64,000 bases of DNA, taken from contig NZ_JAJOHV010000026.1 in the NCBI RefSeq assembly GCF_021129175.1, forward strand, positions 28,854-92,853, in the 5' to 3' direction. The stretch is from Chromobacterium piscinae (lineage in GTDB: Bacteria > Pseudomonadota > Gammaproteobacteria > Burkholderiales > Chromobacteriaceae). Position numbers and translations under genes: made by a program. Under the pieces are notes generated by a model that did not search any database, had not been told where the DNA came from, and worked only from the letters and a program-made list of their open reading frames with translations. Of this stretch, positions 1-8,490 are shown piece after piece (position 1 is the first letter of the stretch; every line of letters begins with the position of its first letter).

Positions 1-879
1 GCCGCCGTGGCCTTCACCGGCTCGCGCCGCGGCGGCGAAGCTCTGATGCGCGCCGCCGCGCTGCGCCCCCGGCCGATCCCGGTGTACGCCGAGATGGGCA
101 GCCTGAATCCGGTGCTGGCGCTGCCGCATGCGCTCGCCGCGCGGGCGGAAGCCATGGCCGCGGCCTGGGTGGACGCGCTGACGCTGAACGCCGGCCAGTT
201 CTGCACCTGCCCGTCGCTGCTGCTGGCGGTGGAGGGAGAAGATCTTGAGCGGTTCCGCCGCGCCGCGGCAAACGCGGCGGCGGCCAAGCCGGCGGACACC
301 ATGCTCACGCCGGCCATCCACGACGCCTACCAGAGCGCGCTGCACCGGCTGCGCCGCACTCCGGGCGTCGCCGAGCGGGCATTCGGCCAAGCCGGCGGCG
401 GCCCCTACGCGGCGCAGGCGGCGCTGTTCGAAGTCGACGCCGCCGGCTTCGCCGCGCGGCCGGAGCTGGCCGAGGAGATTTTCGGCCCTTGCGCGCTGAC
501 CGTCGCCTGCCGCGATCAAGATGAATTGTTGTCGATCGTGGCCGGCCTGGACGGCCAGCTGACCGCCACGCTGCAGATGGACGACGCCGACCTGCCGCTG
601 GCGCGCGAGCTGCTGCCGCTATTGGAAGCGCGCGCCGGCCGCGTGCTGGCCAATGGCTTCCCTAACTGGGTGGAAACCTCGCCGGCCATGGTTCACGGCG
701 GGCCGTTCCCGGCAAGCTCCGACAGCCGCGCCACCTCGGTCGGCCTGGCCGCGATGGACCGCTTCCTGCGCCCGGTGTGCTACCAGAACCTGCCGGCGGC
801 GCTGCTGCCGCCGCAAGTGGCCGACGACAATCCGCTGCGGCTATGGCGGCGGGTGGACAGCGCCTGGAGCCAGAGCTGA
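1..879 (+). CDS. NADP-dependent aldehyde dehydrogenase, ketoglutarate-semialdehyde type (3' part)
   Basis: The frame is open from base 1, so the gene begins upstream of the window; about 292 C-terminal residues are visible. The general-base region EMGSLNPVL lies near codon 32 and the catalytic cysteine is in GQFCTCPS (codon 68). Both are laid out as in 2,5-dioxovalerate / alpha-ketoglutaric semialdehyde dehydrogenases, which oxidise the semialdehyde from sugar-acid or hydroxyproline catabolism to 2-oxoglutarate in the cytoplasm. LAEEIFGPCALTV and the C-terminal GFPNWVETSPAMVHGGPFPA segment fit the same family. The substrate is inferred from family resemblance only, because the upstream catabolic genes are outside the window. 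It ends four bases before the convergent transporter gene. Confidence 0.85.
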   Translation, partial: AAVAFTGSRRGGEALMRAAALRPRPIPVYAEMGSLNPVLALPHALAARAEAMAAAWVDALTLNAGQFCTCPSLLLAVEGEDLERFRRAAANAAAAKPADTMLTPAIHDAYQSALHRLRRTPGVAERAFGQAGGGPYAAQAALFEVDAAGFAARPELAEEIFGPCALTVACRDQDELLSIVAGLDGQLTATLQMDDADLPLARELLPLLEARAGRVLANGFPNWVETSPAMVHGGPFPASSDSRATSVGLAAMDRFLRPVCYQNLPAALLPPQVADDNPLRLWRRVDSAWSQS

Positions 880-882
880 GCG

Positions 883-1770
883 TCAGCCGCGCCCGCTCCT
901 CGCCGGCGCGGCGCCGCTCCACTGCACGGCAAGCACGCTGGCCAGCACCACCGCCATGCCCAGCAGCGACTGCGCCGACAACGCCTGTCCCAGCAGCGCC
1001 CAACCCAAAACCACCGCGGTCAGCGGGCTGAGCAGGCCCAGCGACGACACCGCCACCGGCGACAGCCGCGCGATGCCGCGGAACCACAGCAGGTAGGCCA
1101 GCAAAGCGCCGAACAGCGCCAGGTAGGCGTAGCCGGCCACCTGCGTCCATCCCAGGCTGGGCAACGGCGGATCGATGGCCATCGCCAGCGGCAGCAGCAT
1201 CAGGCCGCCCAAGGTCAACTGCCATCCGGTCAGCGCCGTCACCGGGGCGGGCAGCTGCCAGCGCCGGGTCAGATACGTGCCGCAGGCCATCGATACCGCG
1301 CCGCCGAAAGCCGCCAGCATGCCCAGGCCGTCCCAGCGCGAACCCGGCGACAGCAGCAGCGCCGCCATGCCGGCCACGCCGATCAGGCTGGCCCACAAAG
1401 CCAGCGCCGCCGGCCGCCTGCTGTCCAACCGCCAGGCCAACGCCATCACCAACAAGGGCTGGCAGGCGCCGACCACCGCCGCCAGGCCGCCCGGCAAGCG
1501 GTAGGCGGCGACAAACAGCAGGGCCTGGAACGCGCCGATATTGAGCGCGGACAGAATCAGCAGCCTGCCCCACTCCTCCCCGCGCGGCCGCCAGCCGCCC
1601 ATCCACAGCAATAACAGACCCGCCGGCAGCACCCGCAGCAAGGCGGCGGTGAACGGCCGGTCCGGCGGCAGCAGCTGGGTGGTGACGATGTAGGTAGAGC
1701 CCCAGATCATCGGCGTGAGCGCGGTGAGCAACACATCGCGCCAGTGGCCGGTTTCATTTTTCGCAGACAT
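883..1770 (-). CDS. EamA/DMT-family inner-membrane transporter
   Basis: About 295 residues with roughly ten hydrophobic segments arranged as two similar halves, the pattern of the drug/metabolite transporter superfamily (EamA domains). It opens with MIWGSTYIVTTQLLP, and WGSTY is typical of the first EamA helix. Substrates of such carriers range from amino acids to drugs, so none is assigned. I place the start at the ATG at 1770 because GGAAGGA sits six bases upstream; a TTG six bases further out has no room for a Shine-Dalgarno site. The gene is divergent from a MarR regulator, with three palindromes between them, so regulator-controlled efflux is the likely role. It meets the aldehyde dehydrogenase tail to tail. 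Confidence 0.85.
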   Translation of the reverse strand: MSAKNETGHWRDVLLTALTPMIWGSTYIVTTQLLPPDRPFTAALLRVLPAGLLLLWMGGWRPRGEEWGRLLILSALNIGAFQALLFVAAYRLPGGLAAVVGACQPLLVMALAWRLDSRRPAALALWASLIGVAGMAALLLSPGSRWDGLGMLAAFGGAVSMACGTYLTRRWQLPAPVTALTGWQLTLGGLMLLPLAMAIDPPLPSLGWTQVAGYAYLALFGALLAYLLWFRGIARLSPVAVSSLGLLSPLTAVVLGWALLGQALSAQSLLGMAVVLASVLAVQWSGAAPARSGRG

Positions 1771-1812
1771 GGGCAATCCTTCCGATTGAGCTTATAATCC
1801 AGACGCAATTAA

Positions 1813-1869
1813 CTTGAATTCAAGATAACATTTATCTCAAATTCAAGGCAAATTAATCTTGAAATCAAG
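1813..1869. promoter_or_regulatory. Three evenly spaced palindromic operators between eamA-type gene and marR
   Basis: CTTGAATTCAAG (1813-1824) is a perfect palindrome. CTCAAATTCAAG (1836-1847) matches it at 10 of 12 positions. CTTGAAATCAAG (1858-1869) has matching six-base flanks (TCTTGA/TCAAGA if one base is added each side). The centres are 23 and 22 bp apart, about two helical turns, so bound dimers would lie on one face of the helix. MarR proteins usually bind such palindromes and repress their own promoter and the divergent one. The binding itself is inferred. Confidence 0.7.
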
Positions 1870-1882
1870 ACAAGGAGACGGC

Positions 1883-2395
1883 ATGAGCGATGCCATGTCC
1901 GGCGACGCGGTGGACCGCATACTCAAACAATGGGCGCGCGAGCGCCCGGACCTGGACGTCAGTCCGATGGGCGTAATAGGCCGGCTCAGCCGCTGCGCCG
2001 CGTTGTTGTCGCAACGGCTGGACGGCGTGTTCGCCGAATACGGCCTCAGCGGCTGGGAATTCGACGTGCTGGCCACGCTGCGCCGCGCCGGCGCGCCTTA
2101 CCAGTTGGCGCCGACCGAATTATTCTCGTCGCTGATGGTCACCTCAGGCACGATGACCCACAGGCTGAAGGTGCTGGAGGGCAAAGGCTGGATCGTGCGC
2201 GAAGCCAGCAATCAAGACGCGCGCAGCACGCTGGTGCGCTTGAGCGGCGAAGGTTTCGCCTTGCTGGAGCGCGCGTTGGAAGGACACGTCGCCAATGAGC
2301 ACGCGATACTGTCCGCGCTGCCGGCCCGCAGCGTGGACGCGCTGGAGAAGCGGCTGGCGGAATTGCTGGCGGCGCTGGAAACGCCGCGCGGCTGA
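1883..2395 (+). CDS. MarR-family transcriptional regulator
   Basis: A 170-residue winged-helix protein with the MarR layout: an N-terminal dimerisation helix, then LDGVFAEYGLSGWEFDVLATLRR, the recognition region SSLMVTSGTMTHRLKVLEGKGW and the wing NQDARSTLVRLSGEGF. The ATG at 1883 is chosen because AAGGAG precedes it by six bases; a TTG at 1859 lies inside the third operator and lacks a ribosome site. It is divergent from the DMT transporter and probably represses both genes through the shared palindromes, being released by a small ligand. The identity of that ligand cannot be read from the sequence. Confidence 0.9.
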   Translation: MSDAMSGDAVDRILKQWARERPDLDVSPMGVIGRLSRCAALLSQRLDGVFAEYGLSGWEFDVLATLRRAGAPYQLAPTELFSSLMVTSGTMTHRLKVLEGKGWIVREASNQDARSTLVRLSGEGFALLERALEGHVANEHAILSALPARSVDALEKRLAELLAALETPRG

Positions 2396-2509
2396 ACCGG
2401 TTTATTTCGAATCATGGAATAATCCATTGCCTGCGATGGGTGTTTATGTTTTCGTCATCCTCAGGCAGAGTGAAGGCCTGAATTCCGCTTTCGCCCCTAG
2501 GAGAAACGC

Positions 2510-3124
2510 ATGACCCGCCCTGCCCTCAAACTGTACGATTTCGCCCTGTCCGGCCACAGCCACCGCGTCCGGCTGATGCTGTCGCTGCTGGGCCTGGAGT
2601 ACGAAACCATTCCGGTCAATCTGCGCGAAGGCGAGCATAAGCGGCCGGACTTCCTCAAGCTCAATCGCTTCGGCCAGATTCCGGTGCTGGCCGACGGCGA
2701 CGAAACGATTCCCGACTCCAACGCCATCCTGGTCTACCTGGCGCGCCGCTACGGCCACGGCGACTGGCTGCCGGCCGATCCCCTCGGCGAAGCGCGTGTG
2801 CAGCGCTGGTTGTCCGCCGCCGCCGGCCCGCTGGCGTTCGGCGCCGCCCAGGCCCGGCTGCACAAATGGCGCGGCGTGCCGCTGGACTATGAATTGGCCG
2901 CCAGCCGCGCCAAGGCGCTGTTCCAGGTGATGGACGAGGAACTGGCCGAGCGCCCCTTCCTGGCCGGCGACACCGCCACCATCGCCGACGTCGCGCTGTA
3001 TACCTACACCGCGCGCGCGCCGGAAGGCGAGATCCCGCTGGAGCCCTACCCGCATGTCCGCGCCTGGCTGGCCCGCGTCGAGGCGTTGCCCGGCTTCCTG
3101 CCCATGCCAGCCATCAACGCTTAA
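2510..3124 (+). CDS. Glutathione S-transferase
   Basis: A 204-residue soluble GST. The N-terminal thioredoxin-like domain contains LSGHSHRVRLMLSLL (candidate catalytic Ser14 or Ser17), the cis-proline stretch FGQIPVLADGD and PDSNAILVYLARRYG, whose Asp-Ser pair normally holds the gamma-glutamyl end of glutathione. The helical C-terminal domain ends with ARVEALPGFLPMPA. AGGAG lies eight bases upstream of the ATG. The next gene starts 16 bases after the stop, so the two probably form one transcript for thiol- and flavin-linked detoxification. The electrophile used is unknown. Confidence 0.9.
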   Translation: MTRPALKLYDFALSGHSHRVRLMLSLLGLEYETIPVNLREGEHKRPDFLKLNRFGQIPVLADGDETIPDSNAILVYLARRYGHGDWLPADPLGEARVQRWLSAAAGPLAFGAAQARLHKWRGVPLDYELAASRAKALFQVMDEELAERPFLAGDTATIADVALYTYTARAPEGEIPLEPYPHVRAWLARVEALPGFLPMPAINA

Positions 3125-3140
3125 GCGACAGGAACATCGG

Positions 3141-5129
3141 ATGTCCGACGCCCGCCCCGCCGCCACGCCCTGGCACCCTGGCGAACAGGAAATGCAGCGC
3201 CGCGCCGGCAGCCAGCAGAGGATGGCCGCCGCGGGTCCGCGCGTGGTGCGCGACCACATGCCGGAACAGCATCGCGACTTCTTCCGCCAACTGCCCTTCA
3301 TGGTGATGGCGGCGGTGGACGAAGCCGGCAGGCCGTGGGCGGGCATCGTCGAGGGCAGGCCCGGCTTCGTCGACTCGCCCGATCCGCGATTGTTGCGGAT
3401 CAACACTCAGCCGAGCCCGGCCGATCCGCTGCGCGATTGCCTGCGCGCCGGCGCGGCGGTGGGTCTGCTCGGCATAGAGCTGCACACCCGCCGCCGCAAC
3501 CGGATGAATGGCGAAGTGGCGGCGCTGGACGACGATGGCTTCACCGTCGCCGTCGGCCATTCCTTCGGCAACTGTCCCAAGTACATCCAGCTGCGCGAGT
3601 TTGAATTCACGCGCGAACCGGGCCCGCGCATCCTTGGCTCGGTGGAATGGATGCACGAGCTGGATGACGACGCGCGCGCCGCCATCGCTGCCGCCGACAC
3701 CTTCTTCATCGCCAGCGCCTGGGCCGGCGCCGACGGCCGCTGGCAGGCCGACGCGTCGCACCGCGGCGGCAAGCCCGGCTTCGTCAAAGTGGACGGCGAC
3801 ACGCTGACCATCCCCGACTTCGCCGGCAACGGCTACTTCAACACCCTGGGCAATCTGCTGCTTCAGCCGCGCGCCTGCCTGCTGTTCATCGACTTTTCCA
3901 CCGGCGACACGCTGCAACTGGCCGGCCGCGCCGAAGTGCCGGATGACGGCGCGCCGCCTCCGTTCGCCGGCGCCGAGCGGCTGTGGACCTTCCGCGTCGA
4001 ACGCGTGGTCCGCCGGCGCAACGCGCTGGCCCTGCGCTGGACGCTGCGCGAGTACTCGCCGTTCGCGCTGGCCACCGGCGCCTGGCCTCAGCAAGCGCCG
4101 GAGCGGCAGTGGCTGCCGTTGCGGGTACGCCATGTGGAAGACGAAAACGAAACCGTCCGATCCATCTATCTGGAACCCGCCGATGGCTCCGCGCCGCCGG
4201 ACTTTATCCCCGGCCAACACCTGAGTCTGAAAGTGGCGGGCGTGGACGGCGCGCGCATGCGCAACTACACGCTATCGCAGACCGGTGGCTACCGCATCAG
4301 CGTCAAACGCCAGGGCAAGGCGTCCGCCCGGCTGCACCAGCTGGCGCCCGGCGACATCGTCGAAGCGCTGCCGCCGCGCGGCGACTTCACGCTCGCGCGC
4401 GCCGACCGCCCGATTACGCTGCTGGCCGGCGGCATAGGCATCACCCCCTTGCTCGCCATGCTGCATCAACTGACGGAAAACCCCGCCGCGATGCCGCCGA
4501 CGCTGCTGGTCTACGCCACCCGCGCGGTGGCCGAGCGCGCGTTCGACGCGGAGCTGGAAGCCCTGCGGGCCAAGGCCGCCGGCCGGCTGCGCATCGTCAC
4601 CGCCGCCAGCCAGCCGGAAACCGGCCGCCGGCTGGGCGTCGACTACCAGCACGCCGGCCGCGCCGACATCGGACTGTTGCTCCGGTCCGGCGCGGACCTG
4701 GCCGGCGATTTCTACCTGTGCGGCCCGGCCGGCTTCATGCAGGCGCTGTACGAGCAACTGATCGCCGCCGGCGTGGAGGATGTCTGCATCCATGCAGAAG
4801 CTTTCGGCCCCGCCGGGCTGCAGCGCACCGGCCATGCCGCGCATGCGCTGCCGCCGCCGGCCGACGGCGCGGTGCCGGTCCGGTTTTCCGCGTCCGCCGT
4901 CGACGCCGAATGGCAGCCCGGCCAGAGCCTGCTGGAACTAGCCGAATCCTGCGGCCTGAACCCCGACTTCAGCTGCCGCGGCGGCACTTGCGGCAGCTGC
5001 CGCGCCGCGCTGCTTGCCGGCCAGGCCACCTATCTGCAGCCGCCGGACTATTCAACCCGGCCCGGCGAGATCCTGCTGTGCTGCGCCTACCCGGCCGCGG
5101 GCGCGGTCAAGCTGGAAATCAATCTGTAA
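3141..5129 (+). CDS. Fused PNPOx-like / ferredoxin reductase / 2Fe-2S oxidoreductase
   Basis: A 662-residue fusion. Residues about 1-310 are a pyridoxamine-phosphate-oxidase-like split barrel (FMN- or haem-binding fold; DFFRQLPFMVMAAVDEAGRPW). Residues about 325-560 are an FNR module with the FAD motif RNYTLSQ, the nucleotide motif LLAGGIGITPLLAML and FYLCGPAGFM. The C-terminus is a plant-type ferredoxin with Cys612, Cys617, Cys620 and a final ligand at Cys647 or Cys648. Electrons should pass from NAD(P)H through FAD to the iron-sulfur cluster, with the N-terminal domain as a possible second flavin site. ATG 3141 gives the best start. The last 11 bases overlap the end of the convergent LysR gene. 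The substrate is unknown. Confidence 0.88.
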   Translation: MSDARPAATPWHPGEQEMQRRAGSQQRMAAAGPRVVRDHMPEQHRDFFRQLPFMVMAAVDEAGRPWAGIVEGRPGFVDSPDPRLLRINTQPSPADPLRDCLRAGAAVGLLGIELHTRRRNRMNGEVAALDDDGFTVAVGHSFGNCPKYIQLREFEFTREPGPRILGSVEWMHELDDDARAAIAAADTFFIASAWAGADGRWQADASHRGGKPGFVKVDGDTLTIPDFAGNGYFNTLGNLLLQPRACLLFIDFSTGDTLQLAGRAEVPDDGAPPPFAGAERLWTFRVERVVRRRNALALRWTLREYSPFALATGAWPQQAPERQWLPLRVRHVEDENETVRSIYLEPADGSAPPDFIPGQHLSLKVAGVDGARMRNYTLSQTGGYRISVKRQGKASARLHQLAPGDIVEALPPRGDFTLARADRPITLLAGGIGITPLLAMLHQLTENPAAMPPTLLVYATRAVAERAFDAELEALRAKAAGRLRIVTAASQPETGRRLGVDYQHAGRADIGLLLRSGADLAGDFYLCGPAGFMQALYEQLIAAGVEDVCIHAEAFGPAGLQRTGHAAHALPPPADGAVPVRFSASAVDAEWQPGQSLLELAESCGLNPDFSCRGGTCGSCRAALLAGQATYLQPPDYSTRPGEILLCCAYPAAGAVKLEINL

Positions 5130-6018
5130 GCCGGGGGTCGGCGCGCAGCCGCTCGGCCAGGTAGTCGATGAAGCGCCGCATCCGCGTCGAGCCGTAACGG
5201 CTTTCGGCGTGGACGATGTGTATCGGCAGCGGCGCGCTCTCGTAAGCTGTCAGCACCCGCTCCAGCTTGCCCGCCGCCAGCGCCTCCGCCACCTGGTAGG
5301 ACATCACCCGGATCAGGCCGAAGCCGCCCTGCGCCGCGTCTATCGCCACGTCGTTGCCGCTGACCGTCAGCCGCGGCCGCACCCTCACCCGCCGTTCTCC
5401 GTCAGCGCCGAACTTCCACTCCAGCGAAGCCGACGCGGCGGTGGACGCGATCACCGTATGCCGCAGCAAGTCTTCCGGCGCTTCCGGCGCGCCATGCCGC
5501 GCCAAGTAATCCGGCGAAGCGCACACCAGCCGCCTCACCTCGCCCACCCTGACCGCCCGCAGCGACGAATCGGGCAGATGGCCGATGCGCACAGCCGCGT
5601 CCAGCCCTTCCTCCATCAGGTTCACCACGTTGTCGCGCAGCTGCGCCGACACCTCCACCAGCGGGTGCTGGCGCAAAAAGTCCAGTACCGCCGGCATCAC
5701 GTACAGCCGGCCGAACAAAACCGGCGCGGTCAGGCGGATCAGGCCGCGCGGCTCGGCGTTGCCTCCGGCCGCAGCTTCCTCCGCCTCGGCCACCGCCGCC
5801 AGGATGCGGCGCGCGTCGTCCAGATAACGCGCGCCGGCCTCGGTCACCCTGACGTAACGGGTCGTCCGGTTAAGCAGGCGCACGCCCAAATTTTCCTCCA
5901 GCGCCGCCACCGCGCGCGTCGCCGCCGGCGGCGACAACTTCAGCCTGCGCGCCGCGCCGGCGAAACCCTCTTCCTCGGCCACGGCGACGAAAACGCCCAT
6001 CAAATGGAAACGATCCAC
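5119..6018 (-). CDS. LysR-family transcriptional regulator
   Basis: A 299-residue LTTR. The N-terminal helix-turn-helix reads MDRFHLMGVFVAVAEEEGFAGAARRLKLSPPAATRAVAALEENLGVRLLNRTTR, which is well conserved apart from a Pro-Pro-Ala recognition turn. It is followed by an inducer-binding domain from about residue 90. It is divergent from the AhpD-like gene, with an inverted repeat in the gap at 6062-6081, so it most likely controls that gene and itself. Its 3' end overlaps the convergent fusion oxidoreductase by 11 bases, a close packing that suggests co-selection without proving a shared function. The inducer is unknown. Confidence 0.92.
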   Translation of the reverse strand: MDRFHLMGVFVAVAEEEGFAGAARRLKLSPPAATRAVAALEENLGVRLLNRTTRYVRVTEAGARYLDDARRILAAVAEAEEAAAGGNAEPRGLIRLTAPVLFGRLYVMPAVLDFLRQHPLVEVSAQLRDNVVNLMEEGLDAAVRIGHLPDSSLRAVRVGEVRRLVCASPDYLARHGAPEAPEDLLRHTVIASTAASASLEWKFGADGERRVRVRPRLTVSGNDVAIDAAQGGFGLIRVMSYQVAEALAAGKLERVLTAYESAPLPIHIVHAESRYGSTRMRRFIDYLAERLRADPRLTD

Positions 6019-6061
6019 TCACTATTCCTCTTAACGGAACAATCAATTAAATAAAACAGAT

Positions 6062-6081
6062 ATTCTTCCACAATCAAGAAT
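6062..6081. promoter_or_regulatory. Probable LysR-type operator
   Basis: ATTCTT and AAGAAT flank an eight-base spacer, fitting the dyad T-N11-A form of LysR boxes. It lies between the divergent LysR gene (start 6018) and the AhpD-like gene (start 6137), the usual place for an LTTR site. Regulation of the neighbour is inferred. Confidence 0.5.
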
Positions 6082-6100
6082 TTGGCAAAGTGCTCTCCAT

Positions 6101-6117
6101 GGCGGAAACGTTCCGCC
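6101..6117 (+). promoter_or_regulatory. 7-bp perfect hairpin in the leader of the AhpD-like gene
   Basis: GGCGGAA and TTCCGCC are separated by ACG, only 20 bases before the start codon and just ahead of the AGGAG ribosome site. It could be a second operator half or a leader RNA stem. No T-run follows, so it is not a plain terminator. Confidence 0.4.
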
Positions 6118-6136
6118 CCACTTCAGGAGACTTGCC

Positions 6137-6661
6137 ATGAACCGCATCGCCATCCCCGCCGCCAGCCAGCCGCTGCTGGCCGCCGTGCAGCAACAACTGG
6201 GCATGGTGCCCAATCTGATGAAGCTGCTGGCCCGCAGTCCGGCGGCGCTGGAAGGCTATCTGTCGCTGAACGGCGCGCTGGGCAAGGGCAAGCTGAGCGC
6301 CGGGCTGCGCGAGCGCATCGCTCTAGCCGTGGCCGAATTCAACGGCTGCGATTACTGCCTGTCCGCCCACAGCTATCTGGCCAAACATGTGGCCAAGCTT
6401 GGCGATGACGAAATCGCCGCCGCGCGCGATTTTTCCAGCGCCGACGCTCGCCAGGCCGCCGCGCTGCGCTTCGCGCTGCAAGTGGCTGAGCAGCGCGGCC
6501 GTGTGGATGACGCGGAGCTGGCCGCGCTGCGCGGCGCCGGCTTCGACGAAGCGGAAACGCTGGAAATCGTGCTGACGGTGGCGTTGAACATTTTGACCAA
6601 CTACGTCAATAACGCCGCCGCCACCACAGTAGACTTTCCGCTGGTCCAGGCCCGCGCGTAA
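6137..6661 (+). CDS. AhpD-like / carboxymuconolactone decarboxylase family protein
   Basis: A 174-residue all-helical protein carrying the AhpD signature EFNGCDYCLSAHSY: Glu68, Cys71, Cys74 and His78, the thiol relay of alkylhydroperoxidases. Family members of this kind reduce peroxides or act as small disulfide reductases in the cytoplasm; the CMD name is historical and no decarboxylation is implied. AGGAG lies seven bases before the ATG. It is transcribed away from a LysR regulator that is probably its controller, so an inducible oxidative or electrophile stress response is likely. A strong hairpin follows the stop. Confidence 0.88.
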   Translation: MNRIAIPAASQPLLAAVQQQLGMVPNLMKLLARSPAALEGYLSLNGALGKGKLSAGLRERIALAVAEFNGCDYCLSAHSYLAKHVAKLGDDEIAAARDFSSADARQAAALRFALQVAEQRGRVDDAELAALRGAGFDEAETLEIVLTVALNILTNYVNNAAATTVDFPLVQARA

Positions 6662-6671
6662 GCCCGCCATC

Positions 6672-6695
6672 GCCGGGAGCCTGCGGGCTCCCGGC
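6672..6695 (+). terminator. Strong hairpin after AhpD-like gene
   Basis: A perfect 10-bp stem GCCGGGAGCC/GGCTCCCGGC with a TGCG loop starts ten bases after the stop codon. The tail is C-rich with few T residues, so termination may be only partly intrinsic. Confidence 0.5.
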
Positions 6696-6816
6696 CCTTC
6701 CATGCCCATGGTCTTTTATTGGCCGCCACGCTGCCCCATTCGTCCCCATGCCTTAAAATAGCGGCAACCATTCCGGTTTCACCGATTTCCCAGCCGCCGC
6801 CGCGGCTCTGCTTCCG

Positions 6817-8490
6817 ATGATAGAAAACAACCCGAATATGTTGCTGCTGGCGGTGTTCGAGCGCGCCGCGCTGATGCTGATGGCGCTGTTCTTCCTCACC
6901 CGCGTCCGGCCGTTCCAGGATTTGCTGCGCCAGCAACGCCATACGCCGGCGGAGCTGGCCGGCGTATCGCTGCTGTTCTGCCTGTTCGCCGTGTTCAGCA
7001 CTTATACCGGCATCCCGGTGGACGGCTCGCTGGTCAATGTCCGCACCATCGCCATCCTGGCCGGCGGCATATTGTTCGGCCCCTGGGTGGGCATACCGGC
7101 CGGCATCGTCTCCGGCCTGCACCGCTACCTGATAGACATTCACGGCTACACCTCGCTGCCCTGCCTGATCTCCAGCATCTGCGCCGGGCTGCTCGCCACC
7201 GCCATTCACTACCGCGCCGGCCGCCAGCGGCTGTGGCTGTACGGCATCGCCGCCGGCGTGGCCTGCGAGAGCCTGACCATGGCGCTGATCCTGTGGTTCA
7301 CCGAGCCGGCCGTCGGCCAGGCCATCGTCAGCCACATCGCCTACCCGATGATCACCGGCACGGTCTGCATTGGTCTGATCATCAAGCTGGTGCAGGATCT
7401 GGATGACGAGAAGGAGCTGCTGGCGGCCCGCCAGGCCAAGCTGGCGCTGACCATCGCCAACCGCACCCTGCCCTATTTCCAGAACGTGGACCGCGATGCG
7501 CTGGTGGAGGTGTGCACCGTGATCCGCAACCACATCGGCGCCGACGCGGTGGCCATCACCGACACCCGCGACGTGCAGGCCTACGTCGGCCTGGGCAAGG
7601 ACTATTACGAACCGGCCGCCCATTCCGCCATCGGCGAAATCACCCGCCGCGCGGTGGAACAGGACCAGATCATCATCGAGAACGACCTGCGCCAGTACCG
7701 GGTGGCGGACTTCCACTCGGTGATCATCATCCCGCTGCGCGAAAACGGCCGCGTCACCGGCACGCTGAAAATCTTCTTCCGCAAGAGCGGCGGCATCACC
7801 GGCTCGCTGCGCGAACTGGCCGTCGGCCTGTCGCAGCTGATCTCCACCCAGATGGAGGCGTCGCGCATCAAGCAGCTGCAGGAGATGGCGCGCAAAGCCG
7901 AGTTCGCCGCGCTGCAGAGCAAGATCAACCCGCACTTCCTGTTCAACGCGCTGAACGCGATCTCGTCGCTGATCCGCATCCGGCCGGCCGACGCGCGCCA
8001 GCTGATCGCCCAACTGGCCGACTACCTGCGCTACAACCTGTCGCTGGGCGACACGCTGATCGACATCCAAGAGGAGCTGAAACAGGTGCGCGACTACGTG
8101 GCCATCGAACAGGCGCGCTTCGGCAGCAAGCTGTCCGTCGCATTCGATGTCGACGAAGTCCACGCCCGCGTGCCCAGCCTGCTGCTGCAGCCCTTGGTGG
8201 AAAACGCGATATTGCACGGCATCCAGCCGCGCAAGGAGGCGGGCGAGGTGCGCATCGCGGTGAAGAAGCTGGACGACCGCATCCGGGTATCCGTGCGCGA
8301 CACCGGCTACGGCATCAGCCAGGAAGTGATGGACGGCATCGCCGAGGGCAAGGTGGAGAGCCGCAGCATCGGCCTGTCCAACGTCAACGAGCGCATCAAG
8401 CTCTTGTACGGCGAGGGCCTGCGGCTTACCCGGCTGGAGCCGGGCACCGAGGTGAGTTTCGAACTGCCACTGGAGGACGCCGCATGCTGA
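6817..8490 (+). CDS. LytS/YpdA-type sensor histidine kinase
   Basis: A 557-residue inner-membrane kinase. Residues about 5-190 form five to six hydrophobic helices of the 5TM-5TMR_LYT sensor type. A GAF-like region follows (about 220-350; IANRTLPYFQ to ELAVGLSQLI). The LytS-class phosphoacceptor is in INPHFLFN (His373), then LLLQPLVENAILHG as the N-box and VRDTGYGIS as the ATP-lid glycine motif. Length and order match E. coli YpdA (BtsS-like). Its stop overlaps the start of the response regulator by seven bases, so translation is coupled. In E. coli the YpdA/YpdB system responds to extracellular pyruvate; the same stimulus is inferred here from the transporter downstream. Confidence 0.93.
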   Translation: MIENNPNMLLLAVFERAALMLMALFFLTRVRPFQDLLRQQRHTPAELAGVSLLFCLFAVFSTYTGIPVDGSLVNVRTIAILAGGILFGPWVGIPAGIVSGLHRYLIDIHGYTSLPCLISSICAGLLATAIHYRAGRQRLWLYGIAAGVACESLTMALILWFTEPAVGQAIVSHIAYPMITGTVCIGLIIKLVQDLDDEKELLAARQAKLALTIANRTLPYFQNVDRDALVEVCTVIRNHIGADAVAITDTRDVQAYVGLGKDYYEPAAHSAIGEITRRAVEQDQIIIENDLRQYRVADFHSVIIIPLRENGRVTGTLKIFFRKSGGITGSLRELAVGLSQLISTQMEASRIKQLQEMARKAEFAALQSKINPHFLFNALNAISSLIRIRPADARQLIAQLADYLRYNLSLGDTLIDIQEELKQVRDYVAIEQARFGSKLSVAFDVDEVHARVPSLLLQPLVENAILHGIQPRKEAGEVRIAVKKLDDRIRVSVRDTGYGISQEVMDGIAEGKVESRSIGLSNVNERIKLLYGEGLRLTRLEPGTEVSFELPLEDAAC

